From: CBDCZY01 sp965224745 | Lineage (GTDB): Bacteria; Pseudomonadota; Gammaproteobacteria; Methylococcales; Methylomonadaceae | Direction of reading: 5' to 3' | Length of the DNA stretch: 64,000 bases | Assembly: GCA_965224745.1 (NCBI GenBank) | Contig: CBDCZY010000004.1 | Coordinates: 1 to 64,000 of the forward strand | Part shown: piece after piece, positions 38,201-47,007 of the stretch | How the letters are laid out: every line of letters begins with the position of its first letter | Position numbering within the stretch: position 1 is the first letter of the stretch | The notes under the pieces: model-generated | What the model was told of the DNA's origin: nothing | The model's input: the letters and a program-made list of their open reading frames with translations, nothing else | The model's database searches: none | Program-made: the position numbers and the translations under genes

Positions 38201-38775
38201 TAAAGAGGAAAACTGGCTGTGACTAAACGAGCTTTGGAAACGGGGTCAAGATAAAGCTTGCCCCAGTGAACATCTTGATCAGGTGCTTTTTTTGCAAATG
38301 AATACCATGATTCTTTTTGATAATGAGTATCACTTATTTCATAAAATCGTACTCCGCCCTGGGGTTTCCGGGCCCAAAAAAAGCCAGTCATTCCTGGGTT
38401 CTTTCCTTCTGAGCGATGTTGTTCTGGCCAGACTCCACCGCCATGTATGAAGGTATCCTTGCTAAAGCTATTGAACAAATCTATGAGTCGTTGCTTAAAA
38501 AGCTGGGGGTCTGTTGCATTAGAGTTTGCAAGCCCGGCTATAGTTTTGCCTATAATTATGGTGGTGTTAATTTTGTGAAGAATTAAATTGGCTGATTGTT
38601 GCCCCACTTTTTTGCATTGGTGAAGAGACTCTTCTTCCAAGAGCTGATTTCCGGTCGTATTTAATATGACAGCAGTAGTGGTTATAAACAGCAGTAAAAC
38701 AACCACAAACAGAACGGTTATTCTGTGAGAAAGGCTGTTATACCAGCGTACTGGAAATAAGTCGGATTGAATCAT
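35239..38775 (-). CDS. Multidomain sensor with Cache-like, HAMP, PAS, GGDEF and EAL domains
   Basis: The 1178-residue protein makes and/or breaks cyclic di-GMP. In order: a membrane helix (about 20-40), a periplasmic double-Cache-like sensor (about 45-380, with WYSFAKKAP and DLDLRAFVSSL segments), a second helix (about 385-405), a HAMP-like linker, two PAS/PAC domains (about 500-770), GGDEF (RLGGDEFVVML near 822) and EAL (SAEALLRW near 957, IDDFGTGYSSLSYLKKL near 1085). Both GGDEF and EAL motifs are intact, so both activities are possible. Ligand is unknown. No signalling partner is adjacent. Confidence 0.93.
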   Translation of the reverse strand: MIQSDLFPVRWYNSLSHRITVLFVVVLLLFITTTAVILNTTGNQLLEEESLHQCKKVGQQSANLILHKINTTIIIGKTIAGLANSNATDPQLFKQRLIDLFNSFSKDTFIHGGGVWPEQHRSEGKNPGMTGFFWARKPQGGVRFYEISDTHYQKESWYSFAKKAPDQDVHWGKLYLDPVSKARLVTASFPLYSQNKFQGVITLDLDLRAFVSSLPSLQANNQYSFIVNYDDAFLHHPKLGEPNLLPHNNLKISEIEQLSRANPSFIGLANFIKNNPSSKTAEKRIKKPKTTGENQVTKKFGQSDQQESNEISETQPVQLSSQFKKEVHALLENDLLFQQTALASIISLPQAPWRVVTVIPRPNSKLSFLLTNNSDLLKILGGVILMSVLIINLLRTSLTRPIRELGKQIEKITTNSTEKPLLKTSDLGELAALTYWFNQHTAHMLDAQSELKHAHYKLQDRVVKNSRELTQTNQKLEQEIKAHKLTENALIEKKARLSEAQSIAHIATWRWDFATNIFWWSDEAYRFCDIQPDSVKLHLDFIKLIIHPKDLSLIEETLNQSIANSTPFGAEFRIIRPSKEIRYLLSQGEIMYDEAGQKQKMMGTIVDITERKKMEAEIRLAAKSFETHEAIMITDKKARIVKVNKAFTEITGYQPEEVLGKTHSFLIPEQKSFKYYRKMRKKLLETNRFDGVIWGRRKNGNPYPQRITVTAIEDEYKEISHYLSFFSDITKQKKYESKIRHLAFYDSLTKLPNRRLLLNRLKKELAAAQRNQLFGVLLFLDLDHFKLLNDALGHHIGDELLIRVARRIIQCIRQEDTAARLGGDEFVVMLPGRSFSVEESLEHAFTVAEKILSTLRTPFDLVGHQHHITPSIGITVFPENNASPNEILKQADTAMYQAKSDGRNSICFFKPEMQEKVNTRLRIEEELREAITQGNLTLSYQPQITAEGQCNSAEALLRWVNSDNEALSLANYIAIAEESGLILPLGAWIINEACRQLNRWNNNGIKLIHLAVNVSPRQFHERDFVEKTKKAIHKHKINPRQLAIEITESVLISNLEDTIEKMKSLKKLGVKIAIDDFGTGYSSLSYLKKLPLNQLKIDQSFVHDIDKDPNSAVIVETIVAMAKHLGLNVIAEGVETEAQKQFLLQKDCQLFQGYYFSKPLTAKQFEAFLSKESVSVSE

Positions 38776-38842
38776 TGGATATCCGGCATGGCAAAAAGCC
38801 TAAGGTCAATGGGCGTTGGCATAACGTGGCAGCTATTCTTTT

Positions 38843-41323
38843 TTAAGTTTTCTTCATTATTGTGGCTGGGCTACTAGTCAAGACTTTTTGTACGCCTGAA
38901 TAGCCGGAAAAGCCAACTGTTAGCATTGATATAATTGGAACGATAAACCAAATGGCAATATTAACCCTGTATGGTAAGTGGATGACATGAGTATATAGTG
39001 CCCATAAAATGGCTTCTGAAATAATAACAGCAAGGCATCCTGCGATAAACCCTAGTATCAAAAATTCAATAAGTTGGCTTTTTTTTATGAAGCTTCTGTG
39101 GGCTCCAAGAGTTCGATAAAGCGCACCTTCGTACAGGCGTTCATCCAATGTTGTATACACTGAAGCAAAAAGTACGGTGAAGCCTGCCAGAAGTGCGAAT
39201 AATAACAGATAATTAATGGCTTGGGTTAGTTGGGTTAGGATGGTTTTAAATTGATTGATAATTAAATCTACTTCCAATATTGAAATACTTGGAAAAACTT
39301 TAATGAGCTTGTTTAAATAGTTTTTCTGCTCAGAAGCCAAGTAGAAGCTGGTTAAGTAAGTACTTGGGAAGTCATCTAAAGTGCCGGGCGAAAATATCAT
39401 GTAAAAATTGGGTTTCATGTTATTCCAATCTACCAATCTAATGCTAGCCACCGAAGCGCTAAGAGGTTGACTGCCGACCGTGAAGTTGAGTTTGTCTCCC
39501 AGCTTGATATGCAGACTTTCTGCAATCTGTTTCTCGACCGATACCAAGCCAGGGTTATTGCTGAACCAACTCCCTTTTGTCAGGATGTTATCTGCGGGTA
39601 TTGTTTCTGACCAGGTTAAACTCAGGTCTCTATGCGTTGCTCTTTCACCGCTGGATTCTTTTGTGACTATTTTTTTAACTGGGATATTATTGATGCCGAC
39701 TAAGCGACCTCTAACAATTGGATAAAGTCTGGATTTGGTAATATTCTGTTGTTCAAGGTGCTTTTGGAAAGTCTCTTTTTCTTCTGGAAAAATATTCAAT
39801 GCAAAATGGTTGGGCGCGTTATCAGGAATTTGAGCTTTCCAATTATCAATAAAATCGTTGCGGACTGAAAAAATTATGATCATCGCAACTAGCGTAATGC
39901 TGAATCCAAGTATTTGACTAACACTGGATTGTGGTTGGCGAAATAAGCGTTGTAAACCAAAACGCCACGTCATCGGCAAATGCGGTAACATTTTTCGAGC
40001 TGCAAGCAGCAACCCATAGATAATCAAAGCTAGTATTACTAGCACCACTACACCCACCCCTAATATGGCAAGCATCATTTTAAAGTCTTCAGTGTATCGC
40101 CAGATTAAATAACCAATGATGATCAACGAAGAACCGTAGACCAACCAAGAGCTGGCTGGCAGTGGCTCTAACTCGCGTCTGAGTACACGAAGAGGGGACA
40201 CGTCTTTGAGCCGGAGCAGGGGCGGTATGGCAAAGCCCAGTAGGATAATAATACCCGATGTAAAGCCAAACATGACCGCTAACAGACCTGGGTCCGCTAT
40301 AGCGTTAGGTAATAAAGTCTGTAGTAAGTAAAACAAGCCTTGCTGTGCCATCCATCCCAGCAAACAACCGATTAGGCTTGCTAAAACGCCTAGAATTGCA
40401 AATTGGCTAAGATAAAGGAGAAGTATTTCTCGTTGTTTGTAGCCCAGACAACGCAATAAAGCGGTTGAATTGAAATGTCGCTCGGTATAGCGACGAGCTG
40501 CCATAGCAATAGCGACCCCTGCAATTAAGACCACGACAATGCTGGATAATCCTAGATAACGTTGAGCTTTACTTAACGCAGTCCCTATTTCAGGTCGGTC
40601 CTCATGGATGTCCATGATACGTTGCGAAGCGTTTAGCTCAGGTTTAATCCACTGATTAAAGGATTTTAGCGCAGTACTCTCACCGGCAAATTGAAAATAA
40701 TAATGTACATGGCTGCCAGGCTTTAAAACGCCGGTCGCGGCCAGGTTGTCACTATGAATCATGACTCGAGGAGAAAGGCTAAACAAATCGGCTCTGCGAT
40801 CTGGTTCGTAGGTAATGAGTTGAGTGACTTTTAACGAATGCTTACCAACTCTAAGCAAGTCTCCAATTTGTAATTTTAAAGCAGACAATATTCTTTGGTC
40901 TAACCAGGCTTCACCCGGCTTAGGGCCATGTCTAATTGATTTCTCCGCAGTATACTGTCCGTCGGTTACCTTGAGTTGTCCCCGCAAAGGATAATGATCA
41001 TTGACGGCCTTGATTCCAGCCAGAATAAGCTCATCATTTTCTATCAAAACGCTTGAAAAATCGGTGGTTTGGGATTGTTTCAGGTTTAAACTACTGGCTT
41101 TTTCCAGCCAGTTTGATGGTATGGGACTTGGTGAGGTTATAACTAAATCAGCCGCCAAAAATTCAGCCGCTTGTTCAGTCATGGTTCGTTGTAATCGATC
41201 AGCAAAAACGCTTATGGCAGTGGAGCTGGTCACTGCGATAATTAGTGCGGTGACCAAAATGGTTAATTCACCAGCTTTGCTATCTCTGAATAACATGAGT
41301 GCTGCAAGTTTGAAGCGATTCAT
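38843..41323 (-). CDS. ybbP: ABC transporter permease, FtsX/MacB type (YbbP)
   Basis: The 826-residue permease has about ten membrane helices in the doubled FtsX-domain arrangement (FtsX blocks near 250-380 and at the C-terminus, e.g. YEGALYRTLGAHRSFIKK) with a large extracytoplasmic domain after the first helix. It overlaps ybbA by 4 bases, and together they form a putative exporter of unknown substrate. Association with tesA is conserved with E. coli ybbAP-tesA. Confidence 0.92.
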   Translation of the reverse strand: MNRFKLAALMLFRDSKAGELTILVTALIIAVTSSTAISVFADRLQRTMTEQAAEFLAADLVITSPSPIPSNWLEKASSLNLKQSQTTDFSSVLIENDELILAGIKAVNDHYPLRGQLKVTDGQYTAEKSIRHGPKPGEAWLDQRILSALKLQIGDLLRVGKHSLKVTQLITYEPDRRADLFSLSPRVMIHSDNLAATGVLKPGSHVHYYFQFAGESTALKSFNQWIKPELNASQRIMDIHEDRPEIGTALSKAQRYLGLSSIVVVLIAGVAIAMAARRYTERHFNSTALLRCLGYKQREILLLYLSQFAILGVLASLIGCLLGWMAQQGLFYLLQTLLPNAIADPGLLAVMFGFTSGIIILLGFAIPPLLRLKDVSPLRVLRRELEPLPASSWLVYGSSLIIIGYLIWRYTEDFKMMLAILGVGVVVLVILALIIYGLLLAARKMLPHLPMTWRFGLQRLFRQPQSSVSQILGFSITLVAMIIIFSVRNDFIDNWKAQIPDNAPNHFALNIFPEEKETFQKHLEQQNITKSRLYPIVRGRLVGINNIPVKKIVTKESSGERATHRDLSLTWSETIPADNILTKGSWFSNNPGLVSVEKQIAESLHIKLGDKLNFTVGSQPLSASVASIRLVDWNNMKPNFYMIFSPGTLDDFPSTYLTSFYLASEQKNYLNKLIKVFPSISILEVDLIINQFKTILTQLTQAINYLLLFALLAGFTVLFASVYTTLDERLYEGALYRTLGAHRSFIKKSQLIEFLILGFIAGCLAVIISEAILWALYTHVIHLPYRVNIAIWFIVPIISMLTVGFSGYSGVQKVLTSSPATIMKKT

Positions 41324-42021
41324 ACAATAGCTCCAGCTTCCAACTTAATGATTCGGTGACAATATGATGCCAAAGTTTGGTCATGGGTGACCAACATGAG
41401 TGTGGTGTTGTTTTCCTGGTTGAGTTCAAACAACAAATCTATAATATGTTTGCCAGTTTTGCTATCCAAATTACCCGTGGGTTCATCAGCAAACAACAGG
41501 GAGGGTGATGTAACAAAAGCTCTGGCCAGCGCCACTCTTTGTTGTTCACCACCGGACAATTGTTTGGGATAGTGGGTTAGCCTGGGGCTTAAACCAACTC
41601 GCTCCAGAAGCGCTAGGGCGAGCGATTTTGCATCTTTATTGTTCGCCAGCTCAAGCGGTAGCATGACATTCTCTAATGCAGTTAGGCCCGGTAATAACTG
41701 AAACGATTGAAACACGAATCCCACGTCCTGATTTCTAATTTCAGCACGGCCATCTTCATCCATCGATGTAATATCTTGTCCAGCCAACATCACCCGACCC
41801 TCAGAAGGCGAGTCCAGACCAGCCAGCAAACTGAGCAAGGTTGATTTACCAGAACCGGAGACACCGACAATTGCAATACTTTCGCCATATTTGATTCTCA
41901 GGTCAACTGATGACAAGATAGTTAAGGGGCCTTCAGAAGTAGGGACTGTTTTTGATAAGTTTTCGGAGAAAATAGCGTCGGTTTCTGGGTTTTTGGACTG
42001 ACTAACTTGAGTTTGAATCAT
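41320..42021 (-). CDS. ybbA: ABC transporter ATP-binding protein YbbA
   Basis: The ATPase has GVSGSGKSTLLSLLAGLD (Walker A), LSGGEQQRVALARAF (signature) and LLFADEPTGNLDS (Walker B), the MacB/LolD type. The ATG at 42021 is preferred: the frame is open upstream to another ATG at 42105, but those 28 residues overlap tesA and do not look like the family. With this choice the start codon overlaps the divergent tesA start. The product is about 233 residues, near the E. coli YbbA length of 228. Confidence 0.9.
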   Translation of the reverse strand: MIQTQVSQSKNPETDAIFSENLSKTVPTSEGPLTILSSVDLRIKYGESIAIVGVSGSGKSTLLSLLAGLDSPSEGRVMLAGQDITSMDEDGRAEIRNQDVGFVFQSFQLLPGLTALENVMLPLELANNKDAKSLALALLERVGLSPRLTHYPKQLSGGEQQRVALARAFVTSPSLLFADEPTGNLDSKTGKHIIDLLFELNQENNTTLMLVTHDQTLASYCHRIIKLEAGAIV

Positions 42022-42619
42022 GATGAAAGGTTTAAGTTTTTTACTGCTGTTAATTTGTTCGCTGACGTTACAGGCTAAAGCACTCGTCGTAGTCGGCGAT
42101 AGCATTAGCGCTGGCTATGGTATAGAGGTTAAAAAAGGCTGGGTTACACTGCTTCAGGATAAATTAAAGAAAGCCAAACATGATTATACCGTTTTTAACG
42201 AAAGTATTAGTGGAGATACTTCGGGTGGGGGATTGTCGAGGATTGATAAAGTCTTAGAAAGACATCATCCTGCCATTTTAATTCTTGAGTTGGGTGCGAA
42301 TGATGGCTTGAGAGGGTTATCGCCAAGCAAGATGAAGAAAAATTTAACGCAAATTATACAAAAGGCAAAGCAATCAGGCGCAAAAGTGTTATTGCTGGGT
42401 ATGCGCATACCGCCTAATTATGGAGAGCGATACGAAACGATGTTTTATGACGTTTATCCTGCTATAGCAAAAACCTACCAAGTACCACTCATTCCATTTT
42501 TATTGGAAGAGGTTGCTCTGCAAAAAGAATTAATGCAAAAAGACCGAATGCACCCAAACGAAAAGGCCCAGCCAATCATCGTTGAATTGGTTTGGCAACA
42601 GTTATTAACCTTGTTTTGA
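42020..42619 (+). CDS. tesA: Arylesterase / acyl-CoA thioesterase I, TesA
   Basis: The 199-residue GDSL/SGNH hydrolase has a signal peptide of about 21 residues (GLSFLLLLICSLTLQ), catalytic Ser in VVGDSISAGYG, oxyanion residues in GANDGLRGL and the Asp-His pair in DRMHPNEKAQ. It hydrolyses acyl-CoA and other esters in the periplasm (also lysophospholipase and protease I in E. coli). Two adjacent ATG codons (42020 and 42023) compete; the first overlaps the ybbA start on the other strand. Confidence 0.94.
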   Translation: MMKGLSFLLLLICSLTLQAKALVVVGDSISAGYGIEVKKGWVTLLQDKLKKAKHDYTVFNESISGDTSGGGLSRIDKVLERHHPAILILELGANDGLRGLSPSKMKKNLTQIIQKAKQSGAKVLLLGMRIPPNYGERYETMFYDVYPAIAKTYQVPLIPFLLEEVALQKELMQKDRMHPNEKAQPIIVELVWQQLLTLF

Positions 42620-42644
42620 AAAATAACTATTTCTATAAACAAGC

Positions 42645-43736
42645 ATGAAAATTTTAAAATATTTCCTTATTTCTGGCATTTCCTTAGTAATTTTCTTATG
42701 CTTTCTTCGATTGGCAATGTTCAAAGGGCCAGTGCTTGAGCCTTCCCAATTGTTGCCAACAGATATTATCGATGCCCACGTTCATGTTGCCGGTATAGGT
42801 GCCAAAGGCAGTGGTTGCTTCATTTCAGAAGATATTAGCAGTAGTTATAAACTTGATTATTATTTGCAATCTTTTAATGTTTCCAGGGAAGAGCTTGAAA
42901 GCAAAGGAGATCAAGTTGTCGTGCAAAAACTTGCAACTCTTTTAAAACAATCGAAAACGGTACAAGCTGCCGTGGTGCTGGCTTTGGATGGCGTTGTTGA
43001 TGATCAGGGACAATTGGATTTAAGCCAATCCGAGATATATATTCCTAATGATTTTGTCAGCCGAGAAACCAGTCGTTTTGCTAACCTCTACTTTGGGGCC
43101 AGTATCAACCCCTATCGAAACGATGCCCTGAAGAGGTTAGATCAAGTCAAGCAGCAAGGCGCGAAACTAATCAAATGGATTCCATCCATACAAAACATTG
43201 ATCCGGCAGATGAAAAAATCATCCCTTTCTACCAAAAGATGAAAAAGCTGGGGTTGCCTTTGTTGTCTCATACGGGTAAAGAACGTTCGTTTACCAAGTC
43301 AAAAGATGACTTGGCTGATCCTTTAAGATTAGAGTTGCCACTAAAGCTTGGCGTTACAGTCATCGCAGCTCATGTTGCTACGACCGGTTCCACCCAAGGT
43401 CAAGATAACGTTGAGCGGATAATGCCTTTGTTTGATAAATATCCCAACCTTTATGCAGATGTCTCGACGTTAACGCAAATCAATAAACTGGGATATTTTG
43501 ATCAAATTTTGCCAGATCAAAGAGTTAAAGGTCGTTTGATTTATGGCTCAGATTTTCCGCTCATCAATACCTTGTTGGTGTCCCCCTATTTTTTCCCTCT
43601 CAATCTTACTTTTCAAGAAATGAACCGCATTGCTAACATCCCTAATGTTTGGGATCGAGATGTTGCGTTAAAACAGTCTCTGGGAATGCCGGCAGATATT
43701 TTTTCTGCTACTAGAAAGCTTTTTAACATTAATTAG
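42645..43736 (+). CDS. Membrane-anchored amidohydrolase-family protein
   Basis: After an N-terminal hydrophobic anchor (residues 5-27) comes a TIM-barrel amidohydrolase of the Amidohydro_2 type: IIDAHVHVAG (HxH metal site near 46), LIKWIPSIQN, LLSHTGKE, VIAAHVATTGS and YGSDFPLINTL near the end. Metal ligands appear complete (HxH, later His residues and the final Asp). It starts 25 bases after tesA, so may share its transcript. The substrate is unknown. Confidence 0.82.
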   Translation: MKILKYFLISGISLVIFLCFLRLAMFKGPVLEPSQLLPTDIIDAHVHVAGIGAKGSGCFISEDISSSYKLDYYLQSFNVSREELESKGDQVVVQKLATLLKQSKTVQAAVVLALDGVVDDQGQLDLSQSEIYIPNDFVSRETSRFANLYFGASINPYRNDALKRLDQVKQQGAKLIKWIPSIQNIDPADEKIIPFYQKMKKLGLPLLSHTGKERSFTKSKDDLADPLRLELPLKLGVTVIAAHVATTGSTQGQDNVERIMPLFDKYPNLYADVSTLTQINKLGYFDQILPDQRVKGRLIYGSDFPLINTLLVSPYFFPLNLTFQEMNRIANIPNVWDRDVALKQSLGMPADIFSATRKLFNIN

Positions 43737-43778
43737 TTGCTTAAAAACACAAGGCGCCTTTCTTGGTTTTGCATGCAA

Positions 43779-44081
43779 TTATTTGGTCGGTTTTACTGTT
43801 TCAGTTAAGTCTGTACCAGGTGTGGGAAGATCTTTATTTTGTGATTTGGATGCCTCTTTAGGTGGATTTGTAGGCGTTGCGGCAGCTTCCTGGTTTTCTT
43901 GTTTGCGACGAAGCCCCTCGCCATAGAGAGTAAGTGTTCCCATTAGCATTACAGCGGCAATGCCGACCACCCAAACACGTTCAGGTTTTTTTTGCCAGAA
44001 AAACACCCAGGCAGGGTTGATTGAACCGATTATCAGAAAAAGCACGGTAATGATAAAGAATGATATTGCCGTGTATACCAT
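43779..44081 (-). CDS. Small membrane protein of unknown function
   Basis: Two hydrophobic helices (residues 5-22 and 37-55) are followed by a hydrophilic tail rich in Pro, Thr, Lys and Glu (PTNPPKEASKSQNKDL). I do not recognise it. It is convergent with the amidohydrolase gene. Length (100 residues) and a clean membrane topology make it a plausible real gene. Confidence 0.6.
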   Translation of the reverse strand: MVYTAISFFIITVLFLIIGSINPAWVFFWQKKPERVWVVGIAAVMLMGTLTLYGEGLRRKQENQEAAATPTNPPKEASKSQNKDLPTPGTDLTETVKPTK

Positions 44082-44458
44082 AGTTAAACCTCATTATATC
44101 GTTGTAGTTGAATTGGGTTTTTCGAAATCATGTTGGTTAATTTTTTTTGTTTGTTTTTTAGCTTTTTTAGATTTACCACAAATTAGCTATCTGCCTTAGA
44201 ACTAGCATTTGTCGAAAACTATAGGTCTTCAATTAAAACAAAATCTTAATACTCGCGATACTCTCAATATTTATTTAAGTAGACTTGACTAAGTATCGTT
44301 TAGGCGCCTTTAGATTGAATATATATACTCATCCAATTGGTTTTTTTCAAGTTTTTTCAGTAACGCTATATTCTTGAAAAGGCTATAATCCGGTTGATAT
44401 TAGGGTAGTGTTGTTTTTTTGCCTATGTTACGTTGTCAATTGATGAGGGGATTATCAT
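44082..44458. other. Intergenic region upstream of the SPFH gene
   Basis: About 377 AT-rich bases separate divergent genes and should hold both promoters. No gene or marked repeat is visible. A GAGGGG segment at about 44446 may serve as ribosome-binding site of the SPFH gene. Confidence 0.5.
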
Positions 44459-45385
44459 ATGGAAGGATTTAGCGGTTTTGCCATCGCTTTTTTTGTGTTT
44501 GCCGTGGTGTTGGTAAAAATGAGTGTGAAGTTTGTAACACAAGGCACGGAATTTACGGTCGAGCAATTTGGCCGTTATACTAAAACATTAACACCTGGGC
44601 TTAATTTTATCGTTCCGGTCATGGAGCGGGTCGGCGCAAAAATGAATATGCGAGAACAAGTGTTAGATGTTCCGTCGCAGGAAATTATCACCAAAGACAA
44701 TGCCATGGTGCGGGTTAACGGGGTGGTATTTTTTCAAATTGTGGATGCTGCCAAAGCGGCCTATGAAGTAAATAATCTGGAAATTGCCATTCTTAATCTT
44801 ACGATGACCAATGTTCGTACCGTGATGGGATCAATGGATCTGGATGAACTGCTTTCCAAACGGGATGAAATTAACGCAAGATTACTACATGTTGTCGATG
44901 ATGCAACCTCCCCTTGGGGCATTAAAGTCACGCGGATTGAAATAAAAGACATTGAACCACCGCGTGACCTGGTTGATGCTATGGCCCGCCAAATGAAGGC
45001 AGAACGGGAAAAACGAGCCTCTATTCTAGAAGCGGAAGGACAACGTCAATCCGAAATATTGCGAGCGCAAGGCGAGAAACAATCAGCCATTCTAGGGGCT
45101 GAAGGGCGAAAAGAGTCAGCTCTCAGAGATGCTGAAGCCAGAGAACGCTTGGCCGAAGCGGAAGCTAAAGCAACTACGATGGTTTCGGAGGCGATAGCGA
45201 AAGGAGATATTCAGGCAGTGAATTATTTTGTCGCTCAGAAATATGTTGATGCGTTACAAAATATCGCAACCTCCAACAACAACAAGCTGATCTTTATGCC
45301 TTTGGAAGCTTCTGGTGTCATTGGTGCATTGGGTGGTATTACCGAATTAGTCAAAGAAGCCGGTAACAAGAAAAGCTCGTCATGA
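44459..45385 (+). CDS. qmcA: SPFH/Band 7 membrane protein, QmcA-type
   Basis: The 308-residue protein has one N-terminal helix, a Band 7/SPFH domain (EFTVEQFGRYTKTLTPGLNF, VPSQEIITKDNAMVRVNGV) and an Ala/Glu/Arg-rich coiled coil (about 175-245) before VNYFVAQKYVDALQ. It forms oligomers in membrane microdomains and influences membrane proteolysis. The next gene is NfeD, its usual partner, with a 4-base overlap. Confidence 0.93.
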   Translation: MEGFSGFAIAFFVFAVVLVKMSVKFVTQGTEFTVEQFGRYTKTLTPGLNFIVPVMERVGAKMNMREQVLDVPSQEIITKDNAMVRVNGVVFFQIVDAAKAAYEVNNLEIAILNLTMTNVRTVMGSMDLDELLSKRDEINARLLHVVDDATSPWGIKVTRIEIKDIEPPRDLVDAMARQMKAEREKRASILEAEGQRQSEILRAQGEKQSAILGAEGRKESALRDAEARERLAEAEAKATTMVSEAIAKGDIQAVNYFVAQKYVDALQNIATSNNNKLIFMPLEASGVIGALGGITELVKEAGNKKSSS

Positions 45386-45825
45386 ACGGTCTGAGCATTG
45401 TTTTTTGGCATTGGTGGGTTTTAGGGATGTTGTTATTAGTGATTGAGCTAATAGCGCCCTTCTTCTTTTTCCTGTGGTTGTCCATACCGGCTTTTTTGAT
45501 GGGCGCATTGTTATTGGCCATGCCCACGTTGAGTGTTGCCATGCAATTTGTTATTTACTCTATCCTTTCGATCATTTTTTTATTGATATCCAGAGTGTAT
45601 TTACGCAAAACGCCTAAGACATCCGATAAGCCATTCCTTAATCAGCGCAGCGCACAATTTATCGGTCGAATATTTACATTAGAAGAACCCATCATTAATG
45701 GATTAGGAAAAATAAAAGTAGATGATTCAATTTGGAAAATAACCGGCAATGATTGTTCTGTCCAAACTAAGGTAAAAGTGGTTGAGGTGGATGGAACTGT
45801 TTTAAAAGTAATTAAAATAGAATGA
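45382..45825 (+). CDS. NfeD-family membrane protein
   Basis: At 147 residues this is the short NfeD form: a membrane segment with two to three helices (about 9-75), then a C-terminal OB-fold domain (GRIFTLEEPIINGLGKIKVDDSIW split as GRIFTLEEP and GLGKIKVDDSIW, ending VKVVEVDGTVLKVI). It works with the upstream SPFH protein. Confidence 0.92.
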   Translation: MNGLSIVFWHWWVLGMLLLVIELIAPFFFFLWLSIPAFLMGALLLAMPTLSVAMQFVIYSILSIIFLLISRVYLRKTPKTSDKPFLNQRSAQFIGRIFTLEEPIINGLGKIKVDDSIWKITGNDCSVQTKVKVVEVDGTVLKVIKIE

Positions 45826-45836
45826 ATTGATTTCCG

Positions 45837-46675
45837 GGTAGTGGCTTAAACATAAGTGACTGGCTCTATTTTTAAATAGTCGGAAGTAGCTCCGTATTGT
45901 AAAGATGTAGGAAAAGCCTCAAGCAAATCTTATGCATCTGTTCGCATTTTGAAAAGGATAAAGTTTTTCGAACGAAACGCGCTAAATGTTGACGCAACGT
46001 ATTATTCCATCGCTCAATGTGTGACGTTTCTCCAGTTTCTTTGCCGACAGCATGATGTTGTTCGTCAGGGACAACGGCTTGATAGGCTTGCCAAGAATCA
46101 CTATAACAGGTTGCCTGGCGATACGCAGGCGGAATACGATCCCACAGGATTTTGCAGGTCGCTTCACTGCGATCACCACAGGCATAGGCGACAATTTCGC
46201 GTGTCTCTCGGTTTAATGCAATCCACACCCAGACTTTCATGGCTTTGCTGTAGACAAAGGACCAGAGTTCATCCAGTTCCAGCACGGGTATTTTTTCACC
46301 GTTCACCGGCGCCAGTGTTTTTTCTAGTGGACAGAGTTGCGCTGCTTTTTTTTAACCACGCGCTTAAGGTGTTGCGATTGACACCAAAGGTGCGTTCAAT
46401 TCCGCGCATGCTGGAGCGTTCCTGATGGCTTTGATAATGATCTCTTTAGCGGCTTCTGTATAGCGAACTTTGGGTTGAAGGACGCCATAGACACCACACG
46501 TTTTACAATGGTATTGCGCTTGATGACAGGCATTTGTGCCGTTTTTGACAATGTCTTGACTTTGGCAGTGACGGCAATGGTGGGCAGTTGTTTCAGTGAT
46601 CATCGTGAACTAGCCTCGAATTAAGGTTAAGAGTAGATTGTATAGTACTGAATCATTTATAAAATAGCCACCACA
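45837..46675 (-). mobile_element. IS1-family element, degenerate
   Basis: The left end (GGTAGTGGCT from 45837) and the right end (TGTGGTGGCT on the minus strand, ending 46675) are related inverted repeats, with further matches such as ATAA-TGA inward. The element is about 840 bp. No 9-bp target duplication could be read with confidence. Ends are approximate. Confidence 0.65.
45872..46603 (-). pseudogene. IS1-family transposase with two compensating frameshifts
   Basis: The first part has the zinc-finger domain (HHCRHCQSQDIVKNG, CKTCGVYG); the last has the catalytic domain (LELDELWSFV, CYSDSWQAY, ERWNNTLRQHLARFVRK). Both are in the same frame, but between about 46430 and 46335 the homologous sequence (ERSSMRGIERTFGVNRNTLS, WLKK) is in another frame. 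A lost base near 46430 and a length change in an A8 run near 46350 explain this, and a stop occurs in the native frame. So the ancestor was a single-frame IS1 transposase, now inactive unless rescued. Confidence 0.78.
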
Positions 46676-47007
46676 AAAAATACTTGCAAATTCTAGCGGG
46701 ATGTTCAGTGGTGAGTTTAAATTGCCTTCTCTTGCTCAGCTGATTCGTGAAAAAAGTTCAGGTTGTGAGGCGATGAATGAGGCCATGCCCTAAGATTTAT
46801 AAGGGATACACCAATTGATTGATTGCTCCAATCAATCGTGTCTATCTCTGAATACACTATTTGTCATTTGCGTATTGTAAATATTACGCCTTTAAGGCGG
46901 TAATATTTTACTGTGCGTAACTGTATTGTCGATTAACCTCTTAAGAAGATGAATGCTATAAACGCTGACTCGCAGAACGCTATATCTGGAGAGAGCAGGA
47001 GAAGAGT
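46676..47007. other. Intergenic region with two hairpins
   Basis: An open stretch encodes about 30 unrecognised residues ending at a TAA near 46791, perhaps the tail of a lost gene. GATTGATTG/CAATCAATC (46817-46837) and a longer near-perfect stem (46879-46909) follow. A GGAGAAGAG site at 46998 serves the next gene. Confidence 0.5.
46879..46909. repeat. Inverted repeat AAATATTAC-GCCTT / AAGGCGGTAATATTT
   Basis: The arms match over about 14 bp with a single bulged base and a loop of nearly zero length. No T-run follows on the plus strand beyond TTTTA. It may be an attenuator, terminator or protein site upstream of the TPR gene. Confidence 0.55.

Noticed and set aside
42022..42105. Longer N-terminus for YbbA
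   Set aside because: The extra residues overlap tesA coding sequence, have no ribosome-binding site support and do not resemble YbbA.
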